IMG/VR virus record: IMGVR_UViG_3300020731_000015
Location: 1 to 64,000 of that record
Source of the DNA: a virus
DNA length: 64,000 nucleotides
Reading direction: 5' to 3' (one strand)
In this document: piece after piece, positions 1-8,258 of the stretch
Position numbering within the stretch: position 1 is the stretch's first letter
Layout: the number at the start of each line of letters is the position of its first letter
The notes under the pieces: generated by a model
Database searches by the model: none
The model's input: only the letters and a program-made list of their open reading frames with translations
Told to the model about the DNA's origin: nothing
Made by a program: the position numbers and the translations under genes

Positions 1-3000
1 TTCCACGGCAATCAATACACCCTCGGTATGGGCGGAACAACACCAGACGGTCGTTCATATGAGAAGTTGGAAGCAAGGGCTAAGGAAATCGCTAAGGAAC
101 TCGGCTACGGCGATTATCCAAAGTTTGCTGAAAACCTCGTACGAGTCGCTGCCAATTCCAAAACCCTAGCGGATTACGCAGGAGTGACTGAATCTGGTCG
201 AGGACACCTCAAACTAGCCAATCTGGTCTTTGACCGTATTGGGAACAACGAACCACCAAAGGTTCTATCCCAGAGTGAGTTCGACAAATACCGAAGCAAA
301 CTCCCACCACTCTTTACCGGAATCTCTACGCACCGTTCACCAGCCGAAGACAAGATTGCCGACTTCGCCTATGGCAAGGGAGTCAAAATCGGGGCGGGTG
401 CTTTTGGTCGCGCTTGGTATTCGACCACCAACGCCGAGAACGCCCAATACTACGCTTCATCAGCCCACAATGGAGAAGTTGATGGGGGCGTTATGAAACT
501 CAAACTCCAAGCAGATTCCAAAGTCCTTGATTACAACAAGGCCGTAAAAGCCCTCAACAACGCAGAGAGTAAAAGCGCCGACATCCTCAAGAACATAGAT
601 GCCGTTGCTGAAATGCTTTCGGCGGGCAAGCCACAACTCAAGGACATAGCCGAGACAGCAGCACAAACGATTGTGGCTGGCGATGAAAACATACGTCTAG
701 CGATGATGGGCGTAGATGCCCTAACAGCCAAAGTAGAAGAGAACGGCAACTCCTATGTGATGATTCTCAACCGAGGCAAGTTAGTTATGAGCGACACCTA
801 CGACAAGGTATCGCCAAGCGGCCTAGAGTCAAAACCAATACCTGCCGAGCCAAGTGATGTAATCAAGGGCGATAAGCCCGGTCACGAGTTTCACGGGAAT
901 CAATGGGTAATTCACGGAACCGATGGGGCGATTCTTCAGCACCAACGAACCTTTAAGGAACTATGGGAAGCACGAGGGCAGTTCCAATGGAAAATCTATA
1001 GCCAAATCCGCGATAGGGCTAACGAATCAAGAGAAAGCAACCAGATGTCTTTTGAGGGAAATATAAAGATGCTGGTAGCGCACGACCTCACACAGAAACT
1101 AGGCACGAAGTTTGATGACCGCCTCGTTGATAGTGCAGAGGTTGACCAAGTAGGAACATTCAAGGAGTTTTTAGCAACTCTTGGCAAAAACGATTTTGTC
1201 AAAGTATCTAGCCCCGGAGAGTTTGGCGGCAAGACCTCATATGACGGATACATCACCCAAATAAAAACCGACTCATTTAGCAATAAAACGCCGGCACAGC
1301 AATACAAGGATTATGTAAAGGGTCTAAAGAACGGAACGAGCAGTCCGCTAGAGCCTATCTTCAGAGCAACCGACCCCGCCCTTACCGATGCCGTTAGACA
1401 AATGAGCGTATCTAGAATCCTCAACGAGTGGGCGCAAACATCAAACGATGGCAACCCAACCTCGCTCGCTATTCAGCAAGCCGTAGCCGACCAATTCGGG
1501 CTCGAGAACACGGCAAGTTGGAAAATGTTGCCAGAACTAAAGAAAGCCGTTTCTAGCGAATATGAGAAGAACGGTGACTTGTATCGTGCGCTCGCAAAAG
1601 CCCAATACAAGAACACCCAAGACACGCTCAAAAAAGAGGGAATCAAAGATGTCCAAGTCTTTCGTGGCTACAAGTTCGCTAAGGGCGAAGAACCAAAGTG
1701 GGCTAAGAAATACGGCCTAGCGAATGTCAGCACACGGCCACTTTCGTCATTCGCTTCAGACTTCGCACAAGCCGAGAAGTTCGCTTTCCAAGCACAAACG
1801 ATTTTTGTGCCGGGTGCGAAAGAAGAGTTCCAAAAAGAAGACCTTTCCAATATTCACGGTGCTGTTATCACGGGCATAGTTCCAGCCAACAAGGTATTCT
1901 CACTCCCCTCGACAGGATTCGGTTGCTACAAGGAAAACGAAGTCACATTGTTGGGCGATACCCAACAATGGCAAGTAATCACCTCACCCGACCAATGGAT
2001 GGAAGTCGCACCACGACCCAAAGACGAAGACTTCGAAAATATTACCGAGAACTCAATTATCAAGGGCGAATCGGCAGGACACCCGTTTCGAGGTAATCAA
2101 TGGGAAACAGGAGAGGGCGATTCACCAATCTCGTTTATCCAAAGGAACATCAAAGAGTTCTACGATGCGGGCGGAAAGATAACAGTTGTATCGGGCGATA
2201 GAACTTCCGCTATCCAAAAAGTCAATGACGAAATCACCAAACTAAAGAAAAAAGAATACGAGAGTATGCCGAAACGCCAACAGTTAGGTATAGACCTAAT
2301 GGGTGCGGCAGTTAAAGATGTAAAGGGGAAAATCTATGACGAAGACCCAGACATCAAGGAGTGTTATCTACTTGTTGCTAGAGACAAGGATAAGAACCTA
2401 GCGGCAGTAGTGAGCGTCAGCGTAAAGGAAACGGAAAAATACGGAAACTATGTTGATGTCGGCTATTTGGGCTCAACAGGGAAAGTGCCGGGCGCAGCAA
2501 CGGCTATAGAAGAGCAAATTGCACAAATCGCAAACGATAGAGGATTGCCAGTTCAATCCAAATACATACCTGACTCAAAGCCGTATCACCAACTATTAGG
2601 TCGGTCACTAGAACCCGACAACAAGTGGTCGAAGTGGAACGAAGAACAGGCCCGCCAAATTGCGGCCCTAGAAAATCCAAAGGCACGAGTTCTAAAGGGC
2701 GAATCAGAGGGGCATCAATTTCACGGAAACCAACGGACCACAGGCGAAGCCGGTCACGCCAACACCTCGGTTATGGAAGAGGGCGTAATAGGCGACCTAA
2801 CCAAACTCTTTGGCAAACCAGATGGTCGTATACTCGGCTCTATGACACAGATAGATAACGAAGACTGGCTCAAATACAACTCGTGGGATTTATACCGAGT
2901 AGGCAAACTCATAACCACCTTGCCAGACCTACTCTGGTCACTAGGGGTATCAAACGGCACAACCACCCAGCAACTCGACGCCGTAGAGAACTTTACTCAC

Positions 3001-3066
3001 CTACCAGTTTGGAACGCCGCGCCACAAACACTCAAAGACGAAGTATCTAACTTCCTAAAGGACTAG
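1..3066 (+). CDS. Multi-domain tag protein (ART/ART/GNAT), 5' partial
   Basis: The frame is open from base 1, where it reads FHGNQYTLG, the tail of a GHxFxGNQ tag cut by the window edge, so the ATG at 28 is not the true start. Three more tags follow at 865-906, 2062-2103 and 2695-2736, dividing the protein into four modules. Module 1 (about residues 95-285) has G-x-G-x-F-G-R-A-W-Y and looks like an ADP-ribosyltransferase (ART). Module 2 is a clearer ART: VFRGYKF near 553, STRPLSSFAS near 577 and an ExE-type KENEV near 645, i.e. an R-S-E layout. Module 3 looks like a GNAT acetyltransferase (GYLGSTGKVPGAATA near 820). Module 4 is not recognised. Followed 7 bp later by another tag gene. The enzymatic folds are inferred from motifs; modification of host proteins after infection is a hypothesis. 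Confidence 0.85.
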   Translation, partial: FHGNQYTLGMGGTTPDGRSYEKLEARAKEIAKELGYGDYPKFAENLVRVAANSKTLADYAGVTESGRGHLKLANLVFDRIGNNEPPKVLSQSEFDKYRSKLPPLFTGISTHRSPAEDKIADFAYGKGVKIGAGAFGRAWYSTTNAENAQYYASSAHNGEVDGGVMKLKLQADSKVLDYNKAVKALNNAESKSADILKNIDAVAEMLSAGKPQLKDIAETAAQTIVAGDENIRLAMMGVDALTAKVEENGNSYVMILNRGKLVMSDTYDKVSPSGLESKPIPAEPSDVIKGDKPGHEFHGNQWVIHGTDGAILQHQRTFKELWEARGQFQWKIYSQIRDRANESRESNQMSFEGNIKMLVAHDLTQKLGTKFDDRLVDSAEVDQVGTFKEFLATLGKNDFVKVSSPGEFGGKTSYDGYITQIKTDSFSNKTPAQQYKDYVKGLKNGTSSPLEPIFRATDPALTDAVRQMSVSRILNEWAQTSNDGNPTSLAIQQAVADQFGLENTASWKMLPELKKAVSSEYEKNGDLYRALAKAQYKNTQDTLKKEGIKDVQVFRGYKFAKGEEPKWAKKYGLANVSTRPLSSFASDFAQAEKFAFQAQTIFVPGAKEEFQKEDLSNIHGAVITGIVPANKVFSLPSTGFGCYKENEVTLLGDTQQWQVITSPDQWMEVAPRPKDEDFENITENSIIKGESAGHPFRGNQWETGEGDSPISFIQRNIKEFYDAGGKITVVSGDRTSAIQKVNDEITKLKKKEYESMPKRQQLGIDLMGAAVKDVKGKIYDEDPDIKECYLLVARDKDKNLAAVVSVSVKETEKYGNYVDVGYLGSTGKVPGAATAIEEQIAQIANDRGLPVQSKYIPDSKPYHQLLGRSLEPDNKWSKWNEEQARQIAALENPKARVLKGESEGHQFHGNQRTTGEAGHANTSVMEEGVIGDLTKLFGKPDGRILGSMTQIDNEDWLKYNSWDLYRVGKLITTLPDLLWSLGVSNGTTTQQLDAVENFTHLPVWNAAPQTLKDEVSNFLKD

Positions 3067-3073
3067 CCCAACT

Positions 3074-3574
3074 ATGGAAACCATAGAGCAAGCAATAGCC
3101 CTATGGCTACGAGTAATCAAAGGCGATACTCAAGGACACGAGTTTCGGGGCAACCAATACACAGAGGGGGGAGAACACACTTCCCAACCAGCCCAATACC
3201 TCGTATCGGCAATTAGCCGAGTTCTAGATAGATACAAGAAGAACGAAATCGGGGAAGAGGGCATAAAGCAATTCCTCGACAATCCCCAAACCCCCAAAGC
3301 AACGGCTATCGGCGTTCATAGGGGAATCATCTCGGCCCATAACCAAATCGCCAATCAAGTCATATTCGACGCCCCTCACAAAATCGCCGCTCAACGCCAC
3401 CAAGAAGCACTACTAGGGGCTCAACAAGTCATAAGGGCAATAGACACTAATCAACCAAAGGCCGCAATACAAAAATCCCTAGAGAACTATCTCTCCCTAG
3501 CCACCAAAGCAAACAAATCTTCCTATGAGGCAGATACCCTCTCACCCATAGAGGAAGACCTAACTAAACGCTAG
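3074..3574 (+). CDS. Small GHEFRGNQ tag protein
   Basis: 166 aa. It starts with a short amphipathic helix (TIEQAIALWLRVIKGD) that runs into the tag KGDTQGHEFRGNQYT at about residues 16-30. The rest is helical and Ala/Gln-rich with no recognised enzyme motif. It begins 7 bp after the large tag protein, so it is probably co-transcribed. The helix-plus-tag layout matches the genes at 39.3-43 kb and 51.7 kb. Function unknown. Confidence 0.85.
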   Translation: METIEQAIALWLRVIKGDTQGHEFRGNQYTEGGEHTSQPAQYLVSAISRVLDRYKKNEIGEEGIKQFLDNPQTPKATAIGVHRGIISAHNQIANQVIFDAPHKIAAQRHQEALLGAQQVIRAIDTNQPKAAIQKSLENYLSLATKANKSSYEADTLSPIEEDLTKR

Positions 3575-3587
3575 TATCCTTATACCT

Positions 3588-3812
3588 ATGGATACAAAGA
3601 CCCAAGAACAACCAATCGCCTATACCAACAACGGAGTACTCCTATGCCTAAAGTGCGTAGAGCGCTTCGACCTCACTAATCCCCTAGAGCGAAACCCCGA
3701 AGATGAGTTTCTCCCTGTAGACAGAGAACTACTAAAGGCGAACGAAAGAATCTATGGGCGACCACTACGCTGCAACTCCCCTGTGTGCCAAGAGGCCATA
3801 GAAGCCTTATGA
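3588..3812 (+). CDS. Small Cys-pair protein
   Basis: 74 aa with CLKC near residue 20 and CNSPVC near the C-terminus, so a possible zinc-binding protein. The ATG has no Shine-Dalgarno sequence; a TATCCT hexamer ends 7 bp before it, which fits a leaderless transcript. The stop overlaps the next start (ATGA), suggesting translational coupling with the small-terminase-like gene. Function unknown. Confidence 0.75.
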   Translation: MDTKTQEQPIAYTNNGVLLCLKCVERFDLTNPLERNPEDEFLPVDRELLKANERIYGRPLRCNSPVCQEAIEAL

Positions 3813-4384
3813 CCGAGCAATACGACTTCCCAGAGCCAACCCCTATGGCAAAGAAAGCCGGGCGACCAGTCTTACTAAACGAAGACAAGATGAAAGCCAT
3901 AACGGATTTATTGGAGAGGGGCAATACCTATACCGCCTCGGCTAAGGCCGTAGGGATTAACCCAGCGACCCTTAGCCAATGGGTGCGCAAAGGCAAAGAA
4001 CTACAGATGTTATCTAGGGAGTTGGACACTACCGAACAACTATTCGTAGAGTTTTCTTTGGCAGTAGAAAAAGCAAGGGCAGTAGCAGAGGTAAGGGCAG
4101 TAGAGAAGATTAGACAAGCGGGCGATTCGTCTTGGCAAGCGGCGGCGTGGTATCTAGAACGAGCAAACCCTCAAGATTGGGGATTGGTGCGTAGGACAGA
4201 AATCACAGGGGCCGAGGGCGGGGCGATACAGATTGATGTGGAGTCGGTCAATCGCAAGTTAGAAGCCTTGATTGCGAATACGGTCATTGATGTAGAGGCC
4301 GTAGAGGCCTCGCTAGAGCCTCTAGAAAGCCCTACAGAGCCAGAGACACAGATAGACCCCCCATCTACCGATTTGGGCGAATAG
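3809..4384 (+). CDS. HTH protein, putative small terminase subunit
   Basis: 191 aa from the ATG in the ATGA overlap; an earlier in-frame start at 3785 would lie deep inside the previous gene. After KKAGRPVLL comes a homeodomain-like helix-turn-helix (TYTASAKAVGINPATLSQWV), then a helical segment ending in WQAAAWYLERANPQDWG, a pattern known from small terminase or HTH genes of actinophages. Such proteins bind the packaging site and deliver it to the large terminase, encoded here about 6 kb downstream. The C-terminal 50 residues are acidic and Pro-rich. Could instead be a generic DNA-binding regulator. Confidence 0.7.
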   Translation: MTEQYDFPEPTPMAKKAGRPVLLNEDKMKAITDLLERGNTYTASAKAVGINPATLSQWVRKGKELQMLSRELDTTEQLFVEFSLAVEKARAVAEVRAVEKIRQAGDSSWQAAAWYLERANPQDWGLVRRTEITGAEGGAIQIDVESVNRKLEALIANTVIDVEAVEASLEPLESPTEPETQIDPPSTDLGE

Positions 4385-4570
4385 AGGCCCCGGGTGGGCG
4401 TATAGGGGGGCGTAGGGGCGTGTGGGGTGCTTCGCCGTCAGTCCTCAACAACAATTCCTAGAATACTTGACAGGGGTTTAGTTATCTGCTAGGCGTGTGA
4501 CATACACGATGCCTGTGACACGGCAACGCGCGCTCGTCTTTCGTGGTCGGAGTGCTTAGGTGGCAGAAGA

Positions 4571-4610
4571 CCCACCCCCGCCGATATTGCGGGTGGGGGG
4601 CCTATTTTCC
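4571..4610 (+). terminator. GC-rich hairpin, possible terminator
   Basis: CCCACCCCCGC and GCGGGTGGGGG flank a CGATATT loop (9 of 11 positions pair) and are followed by CCTATTTT. It lies 190 bp after the last plus-strand gene. The T-tract is short, so this is tentative. Confidence 0.4.
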
Positions 4611-4707
4611 ACAGGGGGCATCCCACCCCACAATGGTTGACAAAGAATCCCTAACTACTAAACCCCCATACGCTACAAATTGTGGAGTGTTAAGACTGCA
4701 CTTTGGG

Positions 4708-4729
4708 GAGTGTGTATAGAGTGTGTATA
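4708..4729. repeat. Tandem 11-bp repeat
   Basis: GAGTGTGTATA occurs twice without spacing inside the intergenic region, just before an AC/GT-rich inverted segment. Iterons of this kind can bind a protein; no function is shown. Confidence 0.6.
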
Positions 4730-4758
4730 GAGCGCACACACTCGCTACTTTGGAATCC

Positions 4759-4794
4759 GTGCACAAGCGCATACAGATAACGCTATCTGTGCAC
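4759..4794. repeat. Nested inverted repeat
   Basis: The palindrome GTGCAC occurs at 4759-4764 and again at 4789-4794; between them CAGATA and TATCTG form a 6-bp hairpin around ACGC. An operator or origin-type site is possible. Confidence 0.5.
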
Positions 4795-4922
4795 GGTTAG
4801 GTACAACGGCTACTTCTTGTAGTGGTTGTGGAGTTGGATAAGGGTATTTACAACGGCGCAGAGAGCGAGTAGGTAGGTCATACCCCTAGCGTGTCGCAAT
4901 ACCCCCAACGGCGCATACGCCC

Positions 4923-5387
4923 CTAGTCGGGTATAACCGTAAACCAATCATTCGGCAACGAGATGTGCGGGGCCATATCTTGCCAATCACCACGGTCTTT
5001 ACGCCCAGCCCAAATAACTTCTGGCTTTAGGTCTGGCGTGACCTCTAGGTAGATAACTACCGTCTTGCCACCTTTGGGATATGACTGAACTATGTAGAAC
5101 GGCTTACCCGATTCCTCGGAGAACTTCTTACCTGTGAGCCACTTAGAGAATGGGAATATCCAATCAGAGTAGAACCCTGTGCGTTCTTTCACCTCTAGCC
5201 ACGCTTCGATAGTTCGGTCGTTCTTTACTACGGCGAAATCTAACTCGTAGAAGATTGGGAGTTTCTTTAGCCCCACCGACTTCCACCCTTGCCGTGACCA
5301 ACCGAGGTGTCCGTTGAGAACACGGGCTAGGGCTATCTCGCCCTCTAGGTCTTGGGCTGCGGCGATTGTGTCATTACGGCGTGTCAT
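4923..5387 (-). CDS. PD-(D/E)XK nuclease-like protein
   Basis: 154 aa. YELDFAVV followed by EAWLEVKER gives D50-x14-E65-x-K67, the core of a PD-(D/E)XK nuclease fold, as in Holliday-junction resolvases and restriction-type nucleases. The N-terminal helix (DLEGEIALARVLNGHLG) with a conserved-looking Glu also fits. It is the only minus-strand gene between 1 and 11.9 kb. A role in recombination or host DNA cleavage is inferred from the fold only. Confidence 0.7.
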   Translation of the reverse strand: MTRRNDTIAAAQDLEGEIALARVLNGHLGWSRQGWKSVGLKKLPIFYELDFAVVKNDRTIEAWLEVKERTGFYSDWIFPFSKWLTGKKFSEESGKPFYIVQSYPKGGKTVVIYLEVTPDLKPEVIWAGRKDRGDWQDMAPHISLPNDWFTVIPD

Positions 5388-5659
5388 TAGGGGTAGTCAA
5401 CTCTACTGCTCTTGGGTAGCCGAATCAAGAAAAGCCAAAAATAAAAAAATCGTTTTGAGAATCCCCCCAATTCCGGCGCACCCCCCTTAGAACCCCGCTT
5501 AGGTGACTGGGGTTTCCAAACTTCACTGTATAGTGAGAGGCCCCCGGGCTCAATAGGAACAGGCCCCCCTTGTTTCTCAAAGTAGTGGGGGCGGCATTTT
5601 TTTTACAAAGCGTGTGTGGAGATACTACACCCGTGTCTAGTTTGGAAAGGTAGTGCCAG
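5388..5659. other. Non-coding stretch with homopolymer runs
   Basis: No gene is supported. It contains an A-rich run (5437-5449), several C-runs, a TTTCCAAAC word near 5513, a TATAGT hexamer at 5529-5534 without a clear -35, and a hairpin with a T8 tract (listed separately). The small ORF on the minus strand here has no family features. Confidence 0.5.
5563..5604 (+). terminator. Possible intrinsic terminator
   Basis: GCCCCC (5563-5568) pairs with GGGGGC (5587-5592) and is followed by GGCA and eight Ts (5597-5604). No plus-strand gene ends nearby, so it may end a short transcript from this intergenic region or protect the genes beyond it. Confidence 0.45.
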
Positions 5660-5803
5660 ATGGAATGCAAGATTTGTAATGGACCAGTAGTGCGTAATCG
5701 CTTCGTGGTGAAGAGTTGGACTCACGTTAATCCCATAGCGGACATCTCACACCGAGCCGTTCCAAAAGCGTTTGTCGTAGAGCGCGAAAAAGTGAGCGCC
5801 TAG
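5660..5803 (+). CDS. 47-aa zinc-ribbon micro-protein
   Basis: MECKICNGP at the N-terminus has a CxxC knuckle; the rest is basic. A GGAAAGG lies 8 bp before the ATG and acts as ribosome-binding site. It precedes the DNA methyltransferase by 39 bp. Function unknown; similar CxxC micro-proteins recur downstream. Confidence 0.6.
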   Translation: MECKICNGPVVRNRFVVKSWTHVNPIADISHRAVPKAFVVEREKVSA

Positions 5804-5842
5804 CCCGACATAGGTAGTGGCGTTTAGCGTAGTATCTCTAGA

Positions 5843-6979
5843 GTGAAGTCTCTAATCCTCATAGGCGATGCTCGCAAACGCCTTACCGAAATCCCTAGTG
5901 GGTCGGTAAGAACTTGCGTGACTTCACCACCCTACTTTGGACTTAGGGATTACGGCACGGGTTCGTGGATTGGTGGCGATGAAGAGTGCGACCACAAGGT
6001 AGGCAGAGCCACTAGGGGCGGTCTATCGGGAAAGCAAGCGAGCAACTCTGGTTCCTTTGGTGATGAGGCCGTAGGGGAATGCCCTCATTGTGGGGCGAAG
6101 CGTGAAGACGAACAAATTGGTTTGGAAGATACGCCAGATGTTTATGTTGCAGCGATGGTTGAGTTGTTTCGTGAAGTTTGGAGAGTCCTTGCTGATGACG
6201 GAACTCTGTGGCTCAACATCGGAGACTCCTATGTGGGTGGCAAAGGGAAATCAAACCAAGAAGACCCAGAGAAGCAAGCCGAGAGAGTCGAGAGTGGCAA
6301 GAGTATCAATCAGGCCTATCACCAGATAGCGGGGCAAGGTAAGACTCGCCCAACTGATGACCGAGCCAAGATGCGTGAGGCTGGTCTAAAGCCTAAAGAC
6401 CTAATCGGTATCCCGTGGCGTTTGGCGTTTGCCCTACAAGCCGATGGTTGGTATTTGCGGTCGGACATTATTTGGGCCAAGCCCAACCCTATGCCAGAGA
6501 GCGTTCGTGACCGCCCGACTAAAAGCCACGAATACATTTTCCTACTAACCAAATCCCCCAAATACTTCTACGACCACGAAGCCATCAAGGAAGATGGTGT
6601 TATCCCTGCGGGAACGAAGTATGCCAAAGGTAGTGAGGAACGAGCCGCCCAACCGGGAGTCAATGCTCGCCCACCCGAATACAAAATTGCCGATGGCAAG
6701 AGGAACAAGCGAGATGTGTGGAACATCACCACCAAGCCGTTTAGGGGCGCGCACTTTGCGACTTTCCCAGAAGCCCTTGTAGAGCCTTGTGTCCTAGCCG
6801 GAAGCGAAGAGGGCGACACAATCCTTGACCCCTTTATTGGTTCGGGAACAGTAGCCGTAGTAGCCAATAGGTTTGGAAGAAACTTCGTGGGAACGGAACT
6901 AAATCCTGACTATGGTGAAATTGCCCGAAAGCGAATTATGGAAGCGGCCCCATTACTAAACGAAGTGGAGATTAGATGA
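5843..6979 (+). CDS. N4/N6 DNA methyltransferase (beta class)
   Basis: 378 aa from a GTG start. The catalytic motif TSPPYFGLRDYG is at residues 27-38 and the SAM-binding DPFIGSGT at 329-336, so the order is that of beta-class amino-methyltransferases (CcrM/HinfI type), which methylate N6 of adenine or N4 of cytosine. A CPHCG-like Cys pair (ECPHCGAKRED) lies within the inserted target-recognition region. It probably methylates phage DNA to escape host restriction. The stop overlaps the next gene (ATGA), starting a chain of coupled micro-genes. Target sequence cannot be read from the protein. Confidence 0.93.
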   Translation: MKSLILIGDARKRLTEIPSGSVRTCVTSPPYFGLRDYGTGSWIGGDEECDHKVGRATRGGLSGKQASNSGSFGDEAVGECPHCGAKREDEQIGLEDTPDVYVAAMVELFREVWRVLADDGTLWLNIGDSYVGGKGKSNQEDPEKQAERVESGKSINQAYHQIAGQGKTRPTDDRAKMREAGLKPKDLIGIPWRLAFALQADGWYLRSDIIWAKPNPMPESVRDRPTKSHEYIFLLTKSPKYFYDHEAIKEDGVIPAGTKYAKGSEERAAQPGVNARPPEYKIADGKRNKRDVWNITTKPFRGAHFATFPEALVEPCVLAGSEEGDTILDPFIGSGTVAVVANRFGRNFVGTELNPDYGEIARKRIMEAAPLLNEVEIR

Positions 6980-7119
6980 CCAATCTTGACTGTCTCAACT
7001 GCGGAAAACCAATATCCCAAGCATACGCACCCCTAGATGGCTACTATTGGGTTCATCAGAACACCAACTCAACCGAGTGCCTAGTCGGGACAACCAAAGC
7101 AGAACCGAGGGAAAAATGA
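6976..7119 (+). CDS. Zinc-finger micro-protein
   Basis: 47 aa (MTNLDCLNCGKPIS...). CLNCG near the N-terminus and a His/Cys pair (VHQN, TEC) could bind zinc. Start and stop both overlap neighbours by ATGA, so it is translated in a coupled chain after the methyltransferase. Function unknown. Confidence 0.65.
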   Translation: MTNLDCLNCGKPISQAYAPLDGYYWVHQNTNSTECLVGTTKAEPREK

Positions 7120-7307
7120 AATTAGTCAAAGAGTTTTCTGGCAAGAAGCGAGGGTATCGCTACGAGGGCTGGATAGAAGCAGCGATTGGCAACTTTGGAC
7201 TCGGCTTCAGCACCCATTCGTATCGAGGCAGGATTAGTCAAGGAACTAACCTCAATATTTCTTTTATCTTCCTAGACATACACATCGAGTTTTGGAAGCC
7301 ACGATGA
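7116..7307 (+). CDS. Hypothetical protein
   Basis: 63 aa (MKLVKEFSGKKRG...). The ATG overlaps the previous stop and its own stop overlaps the next ATG (ATGA both sides). It is beta-rich and aromatic, without recognised motif. An upstream in-frame start at 7047 would read through the zinc-finger gene and is less likely. Confidence 0.65.
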   Translation: MKLVKEFSGKKRGYRYEGWIEAAIGNFGLGFSTHSYRGRISQGTNLNISFIFLDIHIEFWKPR

Positions 7308-7450
7308 GTGGCGATTTCTTTAAGGATTTCGACGACTTCGTTGATGAGAACGAAATCAAGGCAGACGAGATGGCTGCGGCTTTTGCGGCGTTCCTAAATA
7401 AAACGTCTGGCTGGGATGGAAAGTATGAGGAGGTGAAAAATGACGATTGA
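7304..7450 (+). CDS. Acidic micro-protein
   Basis: 48 aa (MSGDFFKDFDDF...), strongly acidic and probably helical. ATGA overlap with the previous stop; the next gene starts 11 bp before its own stop, behind a GAGGAGG at 7428-7434. Function unknown. Confidence 0.6.
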   Translation: MSGDFFKDFDDFVDENEIKADEMAAAFAAFLNKTSGWDGKYEEVKNDD

Positions 7451-7553
7451 TTTGATTGAGAAGACGGAACAAGTTGATGTGGAGACTTGCCACCACCAGT
7501 ATTGGAACCTTGTTCGACTGACTTGCTGTATGAGATGTGGCGAAACCCGATGA
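7440..7553 (+). CDS. 37-aa zinc-knuckle peptide
   Basis: Starts after a strong Shine-Dalgarno (GAGGAGG, 5 bp spacing). It ends with CCMRCGETR, a CxxC knuckle, preceded by CHH. The stop overlaps the next ATG. Function unknown. Confidence 0.55.
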   Translation: MTIDLIEKTEQVDVETCHHQYWNLVRLTCCMRCGETR

Positions 7554-7624
7554 TTTGGGCCGGAATCACTTTTTACACTCTCTCGGTTGTGTATCTTGAG
7601 TATCACACAATGAAAGAGTGGTGA
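7550..7624 (+). CDS. 24-aa membrane peptide
   Basis: MIWAGITFYTLSVVYLEYH is a single hydrophobic segment of about 17 residues. It overlaps the previous stop (ATGA) and abuts the next ATG. One of several one-helix peptides in this chain; it is short enough to be chance, but the tight coupling supports it. Confidence 0.45.
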   Translation: MIWAGITFYTLSVVYLEYHTMKEW

Positions 7625-7765
7625 ATGACACCGGCGGAACTCACGGAGATTAGAGAACGACACGCAAAGAAAGTCAATCAAACAAAAACTGGCTACTGCC
7701 GATTTTGTTATGATGATTTTCCCTGCGACGCAATCAAGTTATTACAAGTAGTAGAGGGAAACTAA
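7625..7765 (+). CDS. 'PCD'-type zinc-binding small protein
   Basis: 46 aa with GYCRFCYDDFPCDAIKLL. The Cys-x2-Cys ... PCD ... LL pattern recurs in the gene at 18238-18414 (YQCLECEKQYPCDVAELL), so the two are paralogous. It overlaps the next gene by one base (TAATG). Function unknown. Confidence 0.65.
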   Translation: MTPAELTEIRERHAKKVNQTKTGYCRFCYDDFPCDAIKLLQVVEGN

Positions 7766-7944
7766 TGACCTACGCACAAAGACAAGAGTTGAGACAGAAG
7801 TGTGAGGCGGCTTTCGCCAAGCACTCACCAGAGTCGGATACTTACCAATGGGCAAAAAGGGTTGTCAAAGTCCTTGACTACCTTGACACGATTGAGCCAG
7901 CCCCTAGTGCTGAAATACCTATCAACTGGTTGGGTGGGAAGTAA
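7765..7944 (+). CDS. Hypothetical protein
   Basis: 59 aa (MTYAQRQELRQKC...). Its segment VVKVLDYLDTIEP resembles LLDYLDIVEP at the end of the 18238-18414 protein, so it may be the detached C-terminal half of the same family. TAATG overlap upstream. Confidence 0.65.
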   Translation: MTYAQRQELRQKCEAAFAKHSPESDTYQWAKRVVKVLDYLDTIEPAPSAEIPINWLGGK

Positions 7945-7957
7945 TGGCTAGGCGTGG

Positions 7958-8158
7958 TTGGAAGCCCAATGTTTTGTTTTGTTAGAGAGCCGGGTTGTGA
8001 CGGTATTGACCGCCATAGTTATCGCCTTTCTAATTTTGTTGTTCTCCTATGCGACCCAAACCACGCCACTCAATACAACGACAACCACGACAACAACCAC
8101 TACGGTTCACCACACTCCCTTTGGCACAGAGCCAGAGGTTGAGAACGGCGACCACTAG
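7958..8158 (+). CDS. Small membrane protein with poly-Thr tail
   Basis: Up to 66 aa from a TTG start. VVTVLTAIVIAFLILLFSYA is a clear transmembrane helix, followed by a run of about ten Thr and a short polar tail. The start is uncertain: an ATG at 7944 opens a 13-codon frame only, and a GTG inside the frame near 8000 is possible. A competing frame (7954-8142) has no membrane segment and is rejected. Confidence 0.5.
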   Translation: MEAQCFVLLESRVVTVLTAIVIAFLILLFSYATQTTPLNTTTTTTTTTTVHHTPFGTEPEVENGDH

Positions 8159-8258
8159 AGCGCGGCGTAGTCGAGGATAAATCTAGTCATCTGGGTTTTT
8201 TAGGGCCTCGGCTACGCCAGCAACAAAATAAAAATTACGGGGTATTGTAAATATTCCT

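Larger units (their letters stand above)
4385..4922. other. Long intergenic region with repeats and hairpins
   Basis: 538 bp between convergent genes with no credible ORF. It holds a TTGACA at 4467-4472 with only a poor -10 (TAGGCG) 17 bp on, a GC-rich hairpin at 4571-4600, a tandem 11-bp repeat GAGTGTGTATA at 4708-4729, and a cluster of inverted repeats at 4759-4794 (GTGCAC ... CAGATA-ACGC-TATCTG ... GTGCAC). CAACGGCGCA occurs twice (near 4852 and 4908). It could be a packaging or replication site or hold a small RNA; none of these is shown. Confidence 0.5.

Noticed and set aside
5425-5670. 81-aa minus-strand ORF
   Set aside because: Composition is untypical, no ribosome-binding site, it runs across C-runs and a T8 tract, and overlaps the supported zinc-ribbon gene start.
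7954-8142. 62-aa ORF overlapping the poly-Thr membrane protein
   Set aside because: The alternative frame has a clear membrane helix and tail; this frame has none.
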